Part shown: positions 8,620 to 17,691 of the stretch, piece by piece
Numbering within the stretch: position 1 is the stretch's first letter
Layout: each line of letters begins with the position of its first letter
Origin: DASYAN01 sp034431765
GTDB taxonomy: Bacteria > Chloroflexota > Ktedonobacteria > Ktedonobacterales > Ktedonobacteraceae
Direction: 5' to 3'
Length of the DNA: 64,000 nucleotides
Assembly (NCBI GenBank): GCA_034431765.1
Contig: DAOUDD010000135.1
Span: 36,727-100,726 of the forward strand
Translations under genes and position numbers: made by a program
Notes under the pieces: model-generated
The model's database searches: none
What the model was told of the DNA's origin: nothing
Seen by the model: the letters and a program-made list of their open reading frames with translations, nothing else

Positions 8620-8642
8620 TACTGCAAATAATCGGAGAGATG

Positions 8643-8849
8643 ATGAAACAAGGAATCCATCCAAATTATGTTGAGTCCACAATCCAGTGCGCTTGTGGCA
8701 ACACCATCAAGACGCTGAGCGTTAAACCTGTCCTTAAAGTGGATGTGTGCTCAAATTGCCATCCATTCTTCACAGGGCAGCAGCGCATCCTCGACTCCGC
8801 TGGTCGTGTTGAGCGCTTCCGCAAACGCTTTAGCCTTGAAAATGAGTAG
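8643..8849 (+). CDS. rpmE: 50S ribosomal protein L31
   Basis: The 68-residue protein starts MKQGIHPNY, the hallmark start of bacterial L31. It carries the four zinc ligands of the C+ type: C16 and C18 (CACG) and C36 and C39 (CSNC), followed by HPFFTGQQ. It sits on the large subunit at the central protuberance. Two ATGs are adjacent; the second (8643) is chosen because GGAG is 5 bp upstream, while the first would leave only 2 bp. The gene has its own promoter and terminator. Confidence 0.95.
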   Translation: MKQGIHPNYVESTIQCACGNTIKTLSVKPVLKVDVCSNCHPFFTGQQRILDSAGRVERFRKRFSLENE

Positions 8850-8864
8850 TTTTCAGTGGTACAG

Positions 8865-8904
8865 ATAGGGATAAAGGGGCAATGTGCTGAACCTTTATCC
8901 CTAT
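8865..8904 (+). terminator. Terminator of rpmE
   Basis: A perfect 13-bp stem, ATAGGGATAAAGG (8865-8877) with CCTTTATCCCTAT (8892-8904), has a 14-nt loop and is followed by TTATATTG. Confidence 0.75.
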
Positions 8905-8953
8905 TTATATTGATTGCGATTATTGTGGAAGCAGAGAGCAACTGAGCAACGTA

Positions 8954-10276
8954 GTGCAACGAACAATTCTTTTTCTTATCGCTGATACCGGGGCTGGTCA
9001 TCGCAGCGCTGCAAATGCTATTAGGAATGCGATTGAGCTGCTTACCCGACAAGAAGCACAGATAATCGGTAAAACACAGAAGGATGATCGCCTAGCGTCT
9101 ACAACGCCTCCTTCTCCCTACCGTATTGAAATTATCGACGTGTTTGAGGAATATAGCCGTTTTCCCTTGCGTGAGGCAATGAAGCTCTACGGACCGACCA
9201 TTCGCCATAACCCTAGACTTTTTGGAGAGGTGTTCCATCGTAGCAACAGCGCGGGAACAGTTCATGCAGTGCAATCCCTCGCCACACCATTAATTCTAAA
9301 CGGTCTGCTCCGCCTCCTCACGACACTCAAGCCAGACGTAATTGTCTCAATTCATCCACTGGTCAACTTCATCACGCGCCGTGCCCTCCACGAACTTGAT
9401 CTGCATATTCCCTTCCTCACTGTCGTGACGGATCTCGTAAGTATCCATTATAGCTGGTTTGCACCTGGGGCGAGTGCATATATTGTGCCAACAGAGCAGG
9501 CGAAACAGTTGTATTTGAGTCGCCGCCTTGACCCTGAACGTGTTCATGTCCTCGGTATGCCGATTGACCCCAAATTTACGCTGCCACTCGAAGCAAAAGA
9601 GAGTTTACAGAAGAAGTTCGAGTTGCAGCCGAATTTACCGGTGGTGTTGCTCGTCGGCGGGGGTGATGGTGCGGGAGGCTTGCAGAATGCTGTTCGTGCA
9701 ATCTCGCAGGCGCGTCTACCCGTTCAACTGCTTGTCGTTACCGGTCGTAACCGTCGTCTCTACGCTCGCCTACAGCGTATGCACGCAAAGTTACAAGTGC
9801 CGATGCACATCTTTGGCTTTGTGCACAATATGCCAGAGTTTATGCATGCTGCTGATGTGATTGTGACAAAGGCCGGTCCAGGCACAATCTGTGAAGCTCT
9901 GGCCTGCTCGCTCCCCATCATTCTAAGTGGTTATATACCAGGACAGGAAGAGGGCAACGTGGAGTATGTGCTACAGAATGACGTTGGCGTTCTTGCACGC
10001 ACGGCACACGAGTTGATAGAGGGGTTACGCTTACTTATTCGACCAGGATCACCAGAGCTGCAGCGACGCCTGGAAAATGCGCAACGTATTAGCCGTCCTT
10101 ATGCGTCATTTGATATCGCACGAACAATTCTACACTTCCTTCCTGAGCAGGGGCAGAGACCACGCTGGCCCTCTCCGCAGGAAATTACGCGTCGTAGGAG
10201 GATGTCCACACGTATGTCCAGGCGACTCCGCTCAGTTGTTCGCACACGCCGTTTGCCACATCGTCACGTTCTTTAA
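8954..10276 (+). CDS. GT28-family glycosyltransferase (MGDG synthase / processive diacylglycerol glycosyltransferase type)
   Basis: The 440-residue protein begins ILFLIADTGAGHRSAANAI, the GAGH loop of the MGDG synthase/UgtP branch of GT28. The Rossmann-like donor domain follows, with LLVGGGDGAGG (about residues 231-241) and the UDP-sugar motif TKAGPGTICEALACSLPII (about 311-329). These enzymes transfer a sugar from a UDP donor to diacylglycerol on the inner face of the membrane. A very basic tail of about 40 Arg/His-rich residues may help membrane binding. The start is GTG with only a weak ribosome binding site. It heads a three-gene run with the DUF1385 and phosphatase genes, with 18-bp gaps. 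Lipid glycosylation is the likeliest role; the donor and product are unknown. Confidence 0.85.
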   Translation: MQRTILFLIADTGAGHRSAANAIRNAIELLTRQEAQIIGKTQKDDRLASTTPPSPYRIEIIDVFEEYSRFPLREAMKLYGPTIRHNPRLFGEVFHRSNSAGTVHAVQSLATPLILNGLLRLLTTLKPDVIVSIHPLVNFITRRALHELDLHIPFLTVVTDLVSIHYSWFAPGASAYIVPTEQAKQLYLSRRLDPERVHVLGMPIDPKFTLPLEAKESLQKKFELQPNLPVVLLVGGGDGAGGLQNAVRAISQARLPVQLLVVTGRNRRLYARLQRMHAKLQVPMHIFGFVHNMPEFMHAADVIVTKAGPGTICEALACSLPIILSGYIPGQEEGNVEYVLQNDVGVLARTAHELIEGLRLLIRPGSPELQRRLENAQRISRPYASFDIARTILHFLPEQGQRPRWPSPQEITRRRRMSTRMSRRLRSVVRTRRLPHRHVL

Positions 10277-10294
10277 TTTAAAAGGAGGCGCAAC

Positions 10295-11302
10295 ATGGCA
10301 CGATTTTATTATGGCGGTCAGGCAGTCATGGAAGGAGTTATGATGCGTGGGCGCAAGTCAGTGGCGGTAGCCATTCGACGGCCGGATGGGCGGATCCATA
10401 TCCACGAGGAAGAGCTAGCGGCAAAAGTATATCAGAGCAAGCTCTTCCGCCTTCCATTCTTACGCGGTATGCTGCTTCTATGCGAGATGCTTGTGCTGGG
10501 AACACGCATGATGACGCTTTCGAGCAATATTGCTTCAGGCGCACTCGATCCCGATGCTCCTCCACTACTTGAGAAAAGGAACGAAACAGCAGATGACAAC
10601 AGTTCAGGAAAGGTACAGGAGGACCATCCTGCACAGCTAGGGGGTGTTGGTCTGGTGCTCACGTTGCTCGTCTCGCTGGGCTTTGCAATTGCGATCTTCT
10701 TCATCACTCCGCTCTTAATCACTAGCTTGCTGCGTAACCAGGTAGGTGAAGGCTGGCTGAGTTTGATCGTCGAAGGCTTGATTCGCCTGGCCCTGCTGCT
10801 CGGCTATCTGCTCCTGATCGGCCGTGTCCCCGATATCCAACGTGTCTTTGGCTATCATGGTGCCGAACACAAAGCGATCAACGCGATGGAACAGGGGGAG
10901 CCGCTGGATGTTGCACATGTTCGCCAGGCATCGCGTGTGCACACGCGTTGTGGTACAAGCTTTCTTCTGCTGGTTATGGTCGTTTCAATTTTTGTCTTCG
11001 CGTTGATTGGCTCACCCTCGTTGCCAATTAAATTTCTCTCGCGTATTGTGCTTGTGCCAGTGGTTGCCGGAATCTCTTATGAACTGCTGCGTCTTGGCGC
11101 AGCCTACTATCGTTTTCGTATTGTACGCTGGTTACTGGCTCCTGGACTGGCACTGCAGGGACTCACGACACGCGAGCCTGATGATAGCATGATCCAGTGC
11201 TCTATTGCAGCTCTGCAACGCGTATTGGAACGGGATAGACCTGAGACCACGCCTGCCTCTGTCGCAGAACAGGCGAACAGATCATCACTCGCCATTTCTT
11301 AG
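10295..11302 (+). CDS. DUF1385 family membrane protein
   Basis: The 335-residue protein opens with YYGGQAVMEGVMMRG, the diagnostic start of the DUF1385 (YqhQ-like) family. It also has the conserved FGYHGAEHKAINAME and the RQASRVHTRCGTSFLL block (about residues 184-228). Several hydrophobic segments (about 117-142, 153-170, 226-247 and 251-270) place it in the cytoplasmic membrane. AAAGGAGG lies just upstream of the ATG. The two invariant HGAEHK histidines and the CGTSF cysteine suggest a metal site, but no activity is established for the family. Gaps of 18 bp on both sides tie it to the GT28 and phosphatase genes. Confidence 0.9.
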   Translation: MARFYYGGQAVMEGVMMRGRKSVAVAIRRPDGRIHIHEEELAAKVYQSKLFRLPFLRGMLLLCEMLVLGTRMMTLSSNIASGALDPDAPPLLEKRNETADDNSSGKVQEDHPAQLGGVGLVLTLLVSLGFAIAIFFITPLLITSLLRNQVGEGWLSLIVEGLIRLALLLGYLLLIGRVPDIQRVFGYHGAEHKAINAMEQGEPLDVAHVRQASRVHTRCGTSFLLLVMVVSIFVFALIGSPSLPIKFLSRIVLVPVVAGISYELLRLGAAYYRFRIVRWLLAPGLALQGLTTREPDDSMIQCSIAALQRVLERDRPETTPASVAEQANRSSLAIS

Positions 11303-11320
11303 AAGAAGAGGATTTCAGGC

Positions 11321-12055
11321 ATGTCATCTGAATCGACACTTCCACCACCCCTGGATGAGCAGGACCAGGGTGAAAGTTCTTCTCATCCAGAACAAACACC
11401 TTCATCTGACAAAGAGGTTCCTGCCCCTTCTGCTGACGAGAGCAAGAGGGCGCAGCGAGGAGTGCAGTTCTCGTTTTTTCGCTGGGCCACCACAGGGCCA
11501 GTACGTCTGCTTTATCGCATCTGGACACGAATCGCTGTGCGCTTCTTCCCTGAGGGTTCGCGCAACGAACGGATTGCACGCTCGTTGCACATTCCGCTCC
11601 CCGACACGCTGAACATGAGCTGGGTCAACGACAGGCTTGCAGTAGGTGGACGTATTCGGCCTCAAGATATCCCTGCATTAGCTAGAGTAGGCATAACCTC
11701 GGTCATAGATACGCGCTCCGAATACCAGGACGATGCTGAAGCGCTGGGACAGGAGAATATTGAGCTGCTTTACCTGCCAACGCCAGATACTTATCCACTC
11801 ACGATAGAGCAACTAAAGCAGGGGGCCGAATGGGCCAATGAGCGTTTGCGCCATGGTGGGCGAGTGTTGATTCACTGCGAACATGGTGTAGGGCGTAGCG
11901 TTCTTCTTACCTGTGCGACTCTGGTCGATGGTGGGATGACTGGCAGTGAAGCGCTGGAACTGGTCAAACGCAAACGCTGGCAAGCAGCTCCCAATGCACG
12001 CCAGGTCGCACGTCTGCGTGAGTTCGAGCGGGCCTACCCCTCTCATAAAGCGTAA
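11321..12055 (+). CDS. Dual-specificity protein phosphatase-like protein
   Basis: The 244-residue protein has an acidic, disordered N-terminus (about 1-45), a linker, and a cysteine-based phosphatase domain (about 90-244). The P-loop HCEHGVGRS holds nucleophile C186 and R192 of the CX5R motif. The candidate general acid is in the TRSEYQDD to PTPDTYPL region. It probably removes phosphate from proteins or small molecules in the cytoplasm. It is the last gene of the GT28-DUF1385 run and overlaps the 3' end of the convergent HAD gene by 13 bp. The substrate is unknown. Confidence 0.82.
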   Translation: MSSESTLPPPLDEQDQGESSSHPEQTPSSDKEVPAPSADESKRAQRGVQFSFFRWATTGPVRLLYRIWTRIAVRFFPEGSRNERIARSLHIPLPDTLNMSWVNDRLAVGGRIRPQDIPALARVGITSVIDTRSEYQDDAEALGQENIELLYLPTPDTYPLTIEQLKQGAEWANERLRHGGRVLIHCEHGVGRSVLLTCATLVDGGMTGSEALELVKRKRWQAAPNARQVARLREFERAYPSHKA

Positions 12056-12879
12056 CGTTCGATTGCCTGCGCAACACCGTCCTCGGCATTGCTGCCTGTA
12101 ACGGCGTCAGCAAGCGATCGAACAGGCAATGGAGCGTGACCCATTGCAACTCCCCAGCCAGCAACCTGCAACATCTCTTTATCGTTTGTATTGTCACCAA
12201 TCGCCATGACCTGCTCCAGAGGAATCTGCAAATGTTCCGCTAACGTGAACAGCGCGGTCGCCTTTGAACAGTGCTTGCGCATTGCAGTCAGTTCCGCGCA
12301 ATTATACAGTCCACGTCGAATGGTGTAACAGAAACAATCCAGTTTCTCAATCTCGGCATTGACGCTGGAGATTGCCTCTTCTGCTGCGAAGGAGACAACG
12401 CGCAATGGATCTCTTTGCCCCTGACAGAGTATTTCATGTGGCAAGCGGCGAGGATCTGGAGCAACAGCAAAATAGGCAGCGAGTTCGGGATTATCGAACT
12501 CGGTTGGTCCACTCCAGGTAGCTTCATCAAGTCCAATAATATGATGCACAATAGGTTGGAGCGAGTGACGCACCAGAGCATCCACCACCTGTTGAGCAGT
12601 ATCTGCGTTGAGCGGGTTGCTATCAATGATTTTTTTTTGTGGATGAACAATTGTTAATGCACCATCATACGTGATTAATGGAATTTTCATGTCCAGTTCT
12701 TCGGCAAACTGTCGGCTATTGCTATAGCGGCGTGCGGTGGCAAGGGTAACTGAGATGCCGGCAGCGCGTGCCGCATGTATCGCCTCTTTCGTTCTTTGCG
12801 TAATCTGTCGCTGGGAATTGAGAAGTGTTCCATCGATATCTATTGCGATGAGTTTGATCTGCTGATTCGGAAAATGCAT
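12043..12879 (-). CDS. HAD superfamily (Cof-type) phosphatase
   Basis: The 278-residue protein has the HAD motifs in order: IAIDIDGTLLN (nucleophile Asp and acid/base Asp, about residues 12-22), ATARRYSNSR (motif II region, about 48-57), Lys in the HCSKATAL stretch (motif III) and AIGDNTNDKEML (motif IV acids). A C2-type cap of about 110 residues lies between motifs II and III, as in the Cof/YidA subfamily, which dephosphorylates sugar phosphates and similar small metabolites. The ATG at 12879 follows GGAGG; an in-frame TTG lies 15 bp upstream. Its 3' end overlaps the convergent phosphatase gene. The upstream region contains a large inverted repeat. Confidence 0.9.
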   Translation of the reverse strand: MHFPNQQIKLIAIDIDGTLLNSQRQITQRTKEAIHAARAAGISVTLATARRYSNSRQFAEELDMKIPLITYDGALTIVHPQKKIIDSNPLNADTAQQVVDALVRHSLQPIVHHIIGLDEATWSGPTEFDNPELAAYFAVAPDPRRLPHEILCQGQRDPLRVVSFAAEEAISSVNAEIEKLDCFCYTIRRGLYNCAELTAMRKHCSKATALFTLAEHLQIPLEQVMAIGDNTNDKEMLQVAGWGVAMGHAPLPVRSLADAVTGSNAEDGVAQAIERYAL

Positions 12880-12897
12880 AGTTCCTCCATACAAAAA

Positions 12898-12969
12898 GTG
12901 AAGGATATACAGGAGTCAGATGAATTGCAAGGCTGTTTTTTCCTTCCTACTCTACAGTATATCCTTCAC
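12898..12969. repeat. 13-bp perfect inverted repeat in a divergent promoter region
   Basis: GTGAAGGATATAC (12898-12910) and GTATATCCTTCAC (12957-12969) are exact reverse complements separated by 46 bp. They lie between the leftward HAD gene and the rightward HD gene. The right arm, read leftward, overlaps a TATACT that could be the HAD -10 box. The repeat may be a pair of operator half-sites or a hairpin in the HAD leader. Confidence 0.6.
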
Positions 12970-13050
12970 AGAGGTTATTGACGAAATCTTTCTTCCTAAC
13001 ACGTTTTTTGGTGTGTAAGAGTTCGACATTGTAGCCCCACGTCTGCTACA

Positions 13051-14532
13051 ATGCTCAAGAGAGGCGTTAAATCTAAGGAGAAAAGAGTTTCCTGGACGAT
13101 ACCAGACGAAAAGGCATCAATCTTGGAGAAGCAAAATCTTCCTCTGGCTGAAGCTGTTGTACAATCCAGTCAGTATACACATTGGTTAGACGAGAACGAT
13201 CTGCCATTGCTCCCCGATGAGAAGCCGGTGGGTATAGTGCGTGATAGTCTGTATGACCTGATAGCGCTTGGCCCTCGTGAGTTAAAACTGATCAACACAG
13301 CCGAATTTCTCCGTCTGCAACAGGTGAAACAACTTGGCTTTGTCTATCGTGTCTGGCCTGGCGCGACGAATACACGCTATGAGCATAGCCTGGGCAGTTA
13401 TCATCTCGCACTGCGTGCGATTCGTGCCCTCTTGATGCGTGGCAACGAGGGAGGGTTGGAGGGAGTTTCATGCAAGAGTATTCAGACATTGCTTGTTGCT
13501 GCACTCCTTCACGATATCGGTCACTATCCATTCTCACATACTATTGAGGATCTGGGTGCGCCGGTTATCCATCATGAACAGGTGGGGAGAGCGATTATTG
13601 AGAAGAGCGAGATTGCAACGATTCTAGAGCGTGATTATAAGCTCTCGCCAGCACGTGTGGCAGATATGATCGACATTCCTTTCGGGAAAGAACTTTCTGG
13701 CGATGATGAGTTGCTGAGCCATCTGCTGAGTGGAGCACTGGATGTTGATAAGCTAGATTATCTACCACGCGATGCCCGCGCCTGTAATGTTCCTTACGGA
13801 GGTGTTGATGTTTCACGCCTGCTCAGCTCATTACTTGTACATGCCGATGGCGATGGCAAGCGCGTGATCGCAGTTACACATAAAGGCATCAGTCCCCTGC
13901 ACTCGCTGCTCCACGCTCGCCAGGAGATGTTCGACAACATCTACTGGCATCACACTAGCCGCTCCATGCAGGTGATGCTTGTGCGTGCGGTCTTTGATGC
14001 GCTCTCGATAGGTGCAATCTCGGCTGAACAATTGACCGGGTTAACTGATGCCGAACTGCTAATCTTACTCTCCTCGCCTGATATGCCTTTAAGCACGCGC
14101 ATTCTGGCAGATGATTTAAAACTGCGCCAACCATATAAGGTTGTGCTGGAGGTGAGTCCTGCTGCCGGCAGCTTTTTCCGCCGCCTCGATGCTCTCTTCT
14201 GGGATGCAGAGCGCCGCCGCCGTGTCGAGGAGAAGCTAGCATCCGGGCTAGCAGAGACGCTGGAGATTGACATCGCAGGCCACGAGATATTGCTCGATAT
14301 TCCACGCGCTGAAAAGTGGGAGATGGATGTCTGGATCTCCTTTGCCCATCCTCCGGTAGGAATGAAACCGTTGATGAAATGGGTAGAGGCAACTGGTTTA
14401 CAATCTGATGACCTGGCACGTTACGAACAGCACCGACGGCGCATCCGTGTCGTCGTGACCGAACGCTGGCGCGAGAATATTGTGGCGAGGCGCAATGATG
14501 TGCTATTGCCGCTCCTTGAACGTCTGACGTAG
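13051..14532 (+). CDS. HD domain phosphohydrolase (dGTPase/SAMHD1-like)
   Basis: The 493-residue protein has the SAMHD1/dGTPase-type HD arrangement. It has YEHSLGSYHLA with the first metal-binding His near H112, LLHDIGHYPFSHTIE with H154 and D155, and a distal Asp in GALDVDKLDYLPRDA (about 230-244). EFLRLQQVKQLG near residue 90 is also typical. Such enzymes hydrolyse dNTPs or related nucleotides. The annotated ATG overlaps a TACAAT hexamer (13047-13052) that could be a -10 box, and AAGGAG sits about 25 bp downstream. The true start may therefore be further in, for example a TTG near residue 25. It runs alone and converges on the TPR gene. Confidence 0.85.
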   Translation: MLKRGVKSKEKRVSWTIPDEKASILEKQNLPLAEAVVQSSQYTHWLDENDLPLLPDEKPVGIVRDSLYDLIALGPRELKLINTAEFLRLQQVKQLGFVYRVWPGATNTRYEHSLGSYHLALRAIRALLMRGNEGGLEGVSCKSIQTLLVAALLHDIGHYPFSHTIEDLGAPVIHHEQVGRAIIEKSEIATILERDYKLSPARVADMIDIPFGKELSGDDELLSHLLSGALDVDKLDYLPRDARACNVPYGGVDVSRLLSSLLVHADGDGKRVIAVTHKGISPLHSLLHARQEMFDNIYWHHTSRSMQVMLVRAVFDALSIGAISAEQLTGLTDAELLILLSSPDMPLSTRILADDLKLRQPYKVVLEVSPAAGSFFRRLDALFWDAERRRRVEEKLASGLAETLEIDIAGHEILLDIPRAEKWEMDVWISFAHPPVGMKPLMKWVEATGLQSDDLARYEQHRRRIRVVVTERWRENIVARRNDVLLPLLERLT

Positions 14533-14535
14533 CGT

Positions 14536-15603
14536 TTAGCGTTGCTCGTCTGAAGGAAGAGTTGTATTCACCTTCTTTTTATCTTTGCGCTGATACATTA
14601 GCTTGAGCGCTTTTTCGTGGATGCGCCGGGCAGGGGGATACTCAGGGCTGAGACGGCGAGCGCGTTCAGCGATGCTAGAGGCTTCCCGGTAGCGCTCCAG
14701 GCGATAGAGCGTGTCAGCTTTCATCGTCCAGAAGCGTACATCACCTGGCTCAAGTTCGAGCACACGGTCGAGCGCCTCATTGGCGGATTCAAATAATCCC
14801 AGCCCACGCAGGCTACGCATATAGTTTTCCCATGCGAATGCGTTATCAGGGGAGAGACATGTCAGTTGGAGAGAAAGGTCACGCAACTCGTCATACAGTT
14901 CCAGCGTCCGCGTTGCTTGAACACCCTGAATCAGCAGCGTCATATCACCTGGACTAAGGGTGAGTCCACCCCGGACCAGGGCAATAACTTCACGCATACG
15001 ACCAATGCGGCAGAGGATTTCGCTCTTCATCTGTAAAGCAAAGAGCTGATTGGGATCGAGCGCCAGGCTACGGTCCAGGCAATCCAGCGCTTCAGAGAGC
15101 CGATTGAAATTGAACAGTGCCACCCCTCTATTGGCCCAGGCCCGTGCATCGTGTGCCGCCAATTCAATGGCTCGCAGAGAACTGCGCAAGGCCTCAGGCA
15201 ATTTTCCTTGAATAAGCTGTAGGCCGCTGCGATTAATCCATGCCAGACCGAGATGTGTATCGAGCAAGAGTGCCTGATCGTTCGCAATCGTTGCCTCAGA
15301 GATACGTTCGAGCTTTTGTAGAGCACGCGCCTTTAATGCCAGACCGAGTGCAAGATCGGGATGAAGTTCGAGGATACGTTGCGTAGCAGCGTATAACGGC
15401 TCAAAGCGATTAAGAGCGTCCAGCGTGAAAGCCAGGCCAATCAATGCATCCTCATCTTCCGCATCTTGCTGTAAGAGCGCCAGGAAACTCTCGTTTGCCT
15501 GAGACCAACGTCGTGAGTGCAGATATTCATGCGCTTGCTGACGCAACGCCTCGCCAGCTCCAGACGTTGTTGACGTGGATACATCATGTTCCTGCTCATT
15601 CAT
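14536..15603 (-). CDS. Tetratricopeptide repeat protein
   Basis: The 355-residue protein is built of about nine TPR-like 34-residue helical pairs over residues 20-340. Clear examples contain AWANRGVALFNFNRLSEAL, FWTMKADTLYRLERYREA and the following SLDPNQ-type turns. No signal peptide or membrane segment is seen, so it is probably a cytoplasmic scaffold. The N-terminal 20 residues are Ser/Thr-rich, and the C-terminus is basic (QRKDKKK). ATG 15603 has AGGA about 9 bp upstream. An in-frame ATG at 15684 would add 27 residues but has a poorer site. The partner proteins are unknown. Confidence 0.85.
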   Translation of the reverse strand: MNEQEHDVSTSTTSGAGEALRQQAHEYLHSRRWSQANESFLALLQQDAEDEDALIGLAFTLDALNRFEPLYAATQRILELHPDLALGLALKARALQKLERISEATIANDQALLLDTHLGLAWINRSGLQLIQGKLPEALRSSLRAIELAAHDARAWANRGVALFNFNRLSEALDCLDRSLALDPNQLFALQMKSEILCRIGRMREVIALVRGGLTLSPGDMTLLIQGVQATRTLELYDELRDLSLQLTCLSPDNAFAWENYMRSLRGLGLFESANEALDRVLELEPGDVRFWTMKADTLYRLERYREASSIAERARRLSPEYPPARRIHEKALKLMYQRKDKKKVNTTLPSDEQR

Positions 15604-16009
15604 ACCTATCTGTTCCTGCAACGAAAGGGACGTATTGCTCTGTTCAGTCCTCTGAGAAAAATCATCCACAGCGTGGCACTCCATCTTCTGCTCTATTTGA
15701 GCATCATTATCTCATTATCGACGAGGATGAGCAACCCCTCTACTCTAAAAGACAGAGCTATTTCAAGAGAAGGAGTAGACGGCGCATGATATGATTGGAG
15801 ATAACCATGAGAGCTACCATGCGAATGAGCACTTTCTGAACACATACAAATTCTTTACAAATCTCTCAAACTTTTTTCATCCTCGTTTGCTATGGTATAT
15901 ATAACAAATCAAGGTCATCGTACATGTTCTCATAGAGACTTTTCATTAGATATAGACAGGCATGCCTTCTATACGGAGGCAATATCTGTTCTTCAGGAGA
16001 TTTAGAAGA
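15604..16009. other. Divergent promoter region between TPR and HtrA genes
   Basis: About 400 bases hold no convincing gene. The right part (15840-15960) is AT-rich, with TATATATAAC near 15896-15905, and probably holds the htrA-like promoter. I could not fix a -35/-10 pair. Confidence 0.4.
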
Positions 16010-17500
16010 ATGCAACCTTACAACTCTAATCTTAATGATAGGGATAGAGAAGAGACCGAATCATATCAGCCTATACCATCGGCACAGCCAGGACAACCAG
16101 GGTATCGGCTAGAAAATCAACCGCAGCCGATCCAACCACAGCAGCCGCAAGGAGAGATTGTCTATCACTCCTGGACATCTCCGGCTCAATACACAGGTGA
16201 GCAAGGAGGAGCTCACCCTGGCAACACCGCTGGAAATCCTGGTGGGCAATATCAAGACGAGAGAACGCAACAGCAAGCGTGGAACCCGGACCCACGTTCC
16301 GTTACCTGGAACAATGCAGTCCCACGGATAGGAGGGATACCGATTCAGGAACTCACGACCCGCCCCGAACGTAAGGGTTGGCGCACTGGCGCAATTGCAC
16401 TCCTTGCCCTGGTGATGCTACTTGTCCTGGGTGTTGGTCTCTTCGCGGGTTGGGAGTTTGGACGTAACGGAACGGGATCATCGTATGCCTCCCCATCAAC
16501 AACAGGATTGCAAACAGGAAATACAAATACATCGAATGCTACAATTCCTGCGCTAGATAATAACAATATCAGTGCTGTTCGTGCCGCAGTGGTCAATAAG
16601 GTAAAACCGGCTGTTGTACAGATCAACGTCACAACTAGCCAGGGGAGCGGTCTTGGTTCTGGTGTCATCATTGATAAGCGCGGCTATATTGTGACCAACA
16701 ATCACGTCGTCAGTGGTACACGTACCGTTCAAGTCGTGCTTTCCGACGGCACCAATCATCAAGGCACAGTGACTGGAACCGATCCAGCCGATGATCTGGC
16801 GGTGGTCAAGATTGACCCACCCGCGAATATGACAGTCGCACAGCTCGGCGACTCCTCGTCCTTAAAAGTTGGGCAGGATGTCATGGCAATTGGCAACCCA
16901 TTGGGTATCACTCAGACGGTGACAAGCGGTATTGTCAGTGCATTGGGACGCAATGTGAATGAGCAAAACGGAGCCGTTATCCCCAATGCAGTTCAGACCG
17001 ATGCGCCGATTAATCCAGGTAATAGCGGTGGTGCGCTCGTCGATCTTCAGGGCAATGTGGTTGGTATTCCGACACTGACTGCCGTTGATCCTGAGTTCAA
17101 TACGCCTGCTAACGGTGTTGGTTTCGCAATCCCCTCGAACCGAGTCAAATTTGTTACACCACAGATTATCGACACTGGTAAGGTAACACACACAGGACGC
17201 GCAGCTCTTGGGGTCAGGCCTGCGACAGTAAGTCCAAACGTGCAAGGCATGGATAATCTTTCAATTGATCACGGTGCCTTGATTACCGGGTTTAGCCCCA
17301 ACAGTCCGGCCCAGCAGGCTGGTCTACAAACGGGAGACGTGATTGTACAGATTGACAATAAGGATGTGAACGATGTTCCCAGCCTGCAAGACGCGCTGCT
17401 AGCAAAAAATCCTGGTGATAAGGTAGCCGTCAAAGTGCAGCGAGGCAACCAGCAATTGACCGTCAATGTCTCACTGGGGGAGTTGCAAGCAGGTAGCTAG
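16010..17500 (+). CDS. Membrane-anchored HtrA/DegP-type serine protease with PDZ domain
   Basis: The 496-residue protein has a Pro/Gln-rich cytoplasmic N-terminus (about 1-125). One membrane helix follows (about 127-150, IALLALVMLLVLGVGLFAGW), then a Thr/Ser linker and a trypsin-like domain. The catalytic triad is H232 (TNNHVV), D262 (DDLAVVKI) and S339 (GNSGGAL). A PDZ domain covers about 400-490 (NSPAQQAGLQTGDVIVQI). Layout and length match membrane-tethered HtrA proteins that degrade misfolded envelope proteins. ATG 16010 is chosen because AGGAG lies about 10 bp upstream; the frame is open 16 codons further. It ends at a strong hairpin. Confidence 0.92.
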   Translation: MQPYNSNLNDRDREETESYQPIPSAQPGQPGYRLENQPQPIQPQQPQGEIVYHSWTSPAQYTGEQGGAHPGNTAGNPGGQYQDERTQQQAWNPDPRSVTWNNAVPRIGGIPIQELTTRPERKGWRTGAIALLALVMLLVLGVGLFAGWEFGRNGTGSSYASPSTTGLQTGNTNTSNATIPALDNNNISAVRAAVVNKVKPAVVQINVTTSQGSGLGSGVIIDKRGYIVTNNHVVSGTRTVQVVLSDGTNHQGTVTGTDPADDLAVVKIDPPANMTVAQLGDSSSLKVGQDVMAIGNPLGITQTVTSGIVSALGRNVNEQNGAVIPNAVQTDAPINPGNSGGALVDLQGNVVGIPTLTAVDPEFNTPANGVGFAIPSNRVKFVTPQIIDTGKVTHTGRAALGVRPATVSPNVQGMDNLSIDHGALITGFSPNSPAQQAGLQTGDVIVQIDNKDVNDVPSLQDALLAKNPGDKVAVKVQRGNQQLTVNVSLGELQAGS

Positions 17501-17628
17501 TTTCAATCCCTCAAACAGGCAAGTGCCCAACGTGTCATTTGCCCTGATAATCGCCTCGCAAGCAGCACGAGTATATGTGAGCTATTGAGACAAGTCAATG
17601 AAGCTTGCTTTAAGAAGAATATAGTTGG

Positions 17629-17668
17629 CAAAGGGCACGTAGGGAGTTCATCTCCTACGTGCCCTTTG
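17629..17668. terminator. Bidirectional terminator between htrA-like gene and membrane gene
   Basis: A perfect 15-bp stem, CAAAGGGCACGTAGG (17629-17643) with CCTACGTGCCCTTTG (17654-17668), is followed by ATTTTC. It lies between the two convergent genes. Confidence 0.8.
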
Positions 17669-17691
17669 ATTTTCGCCCTCGCGATACAAAT

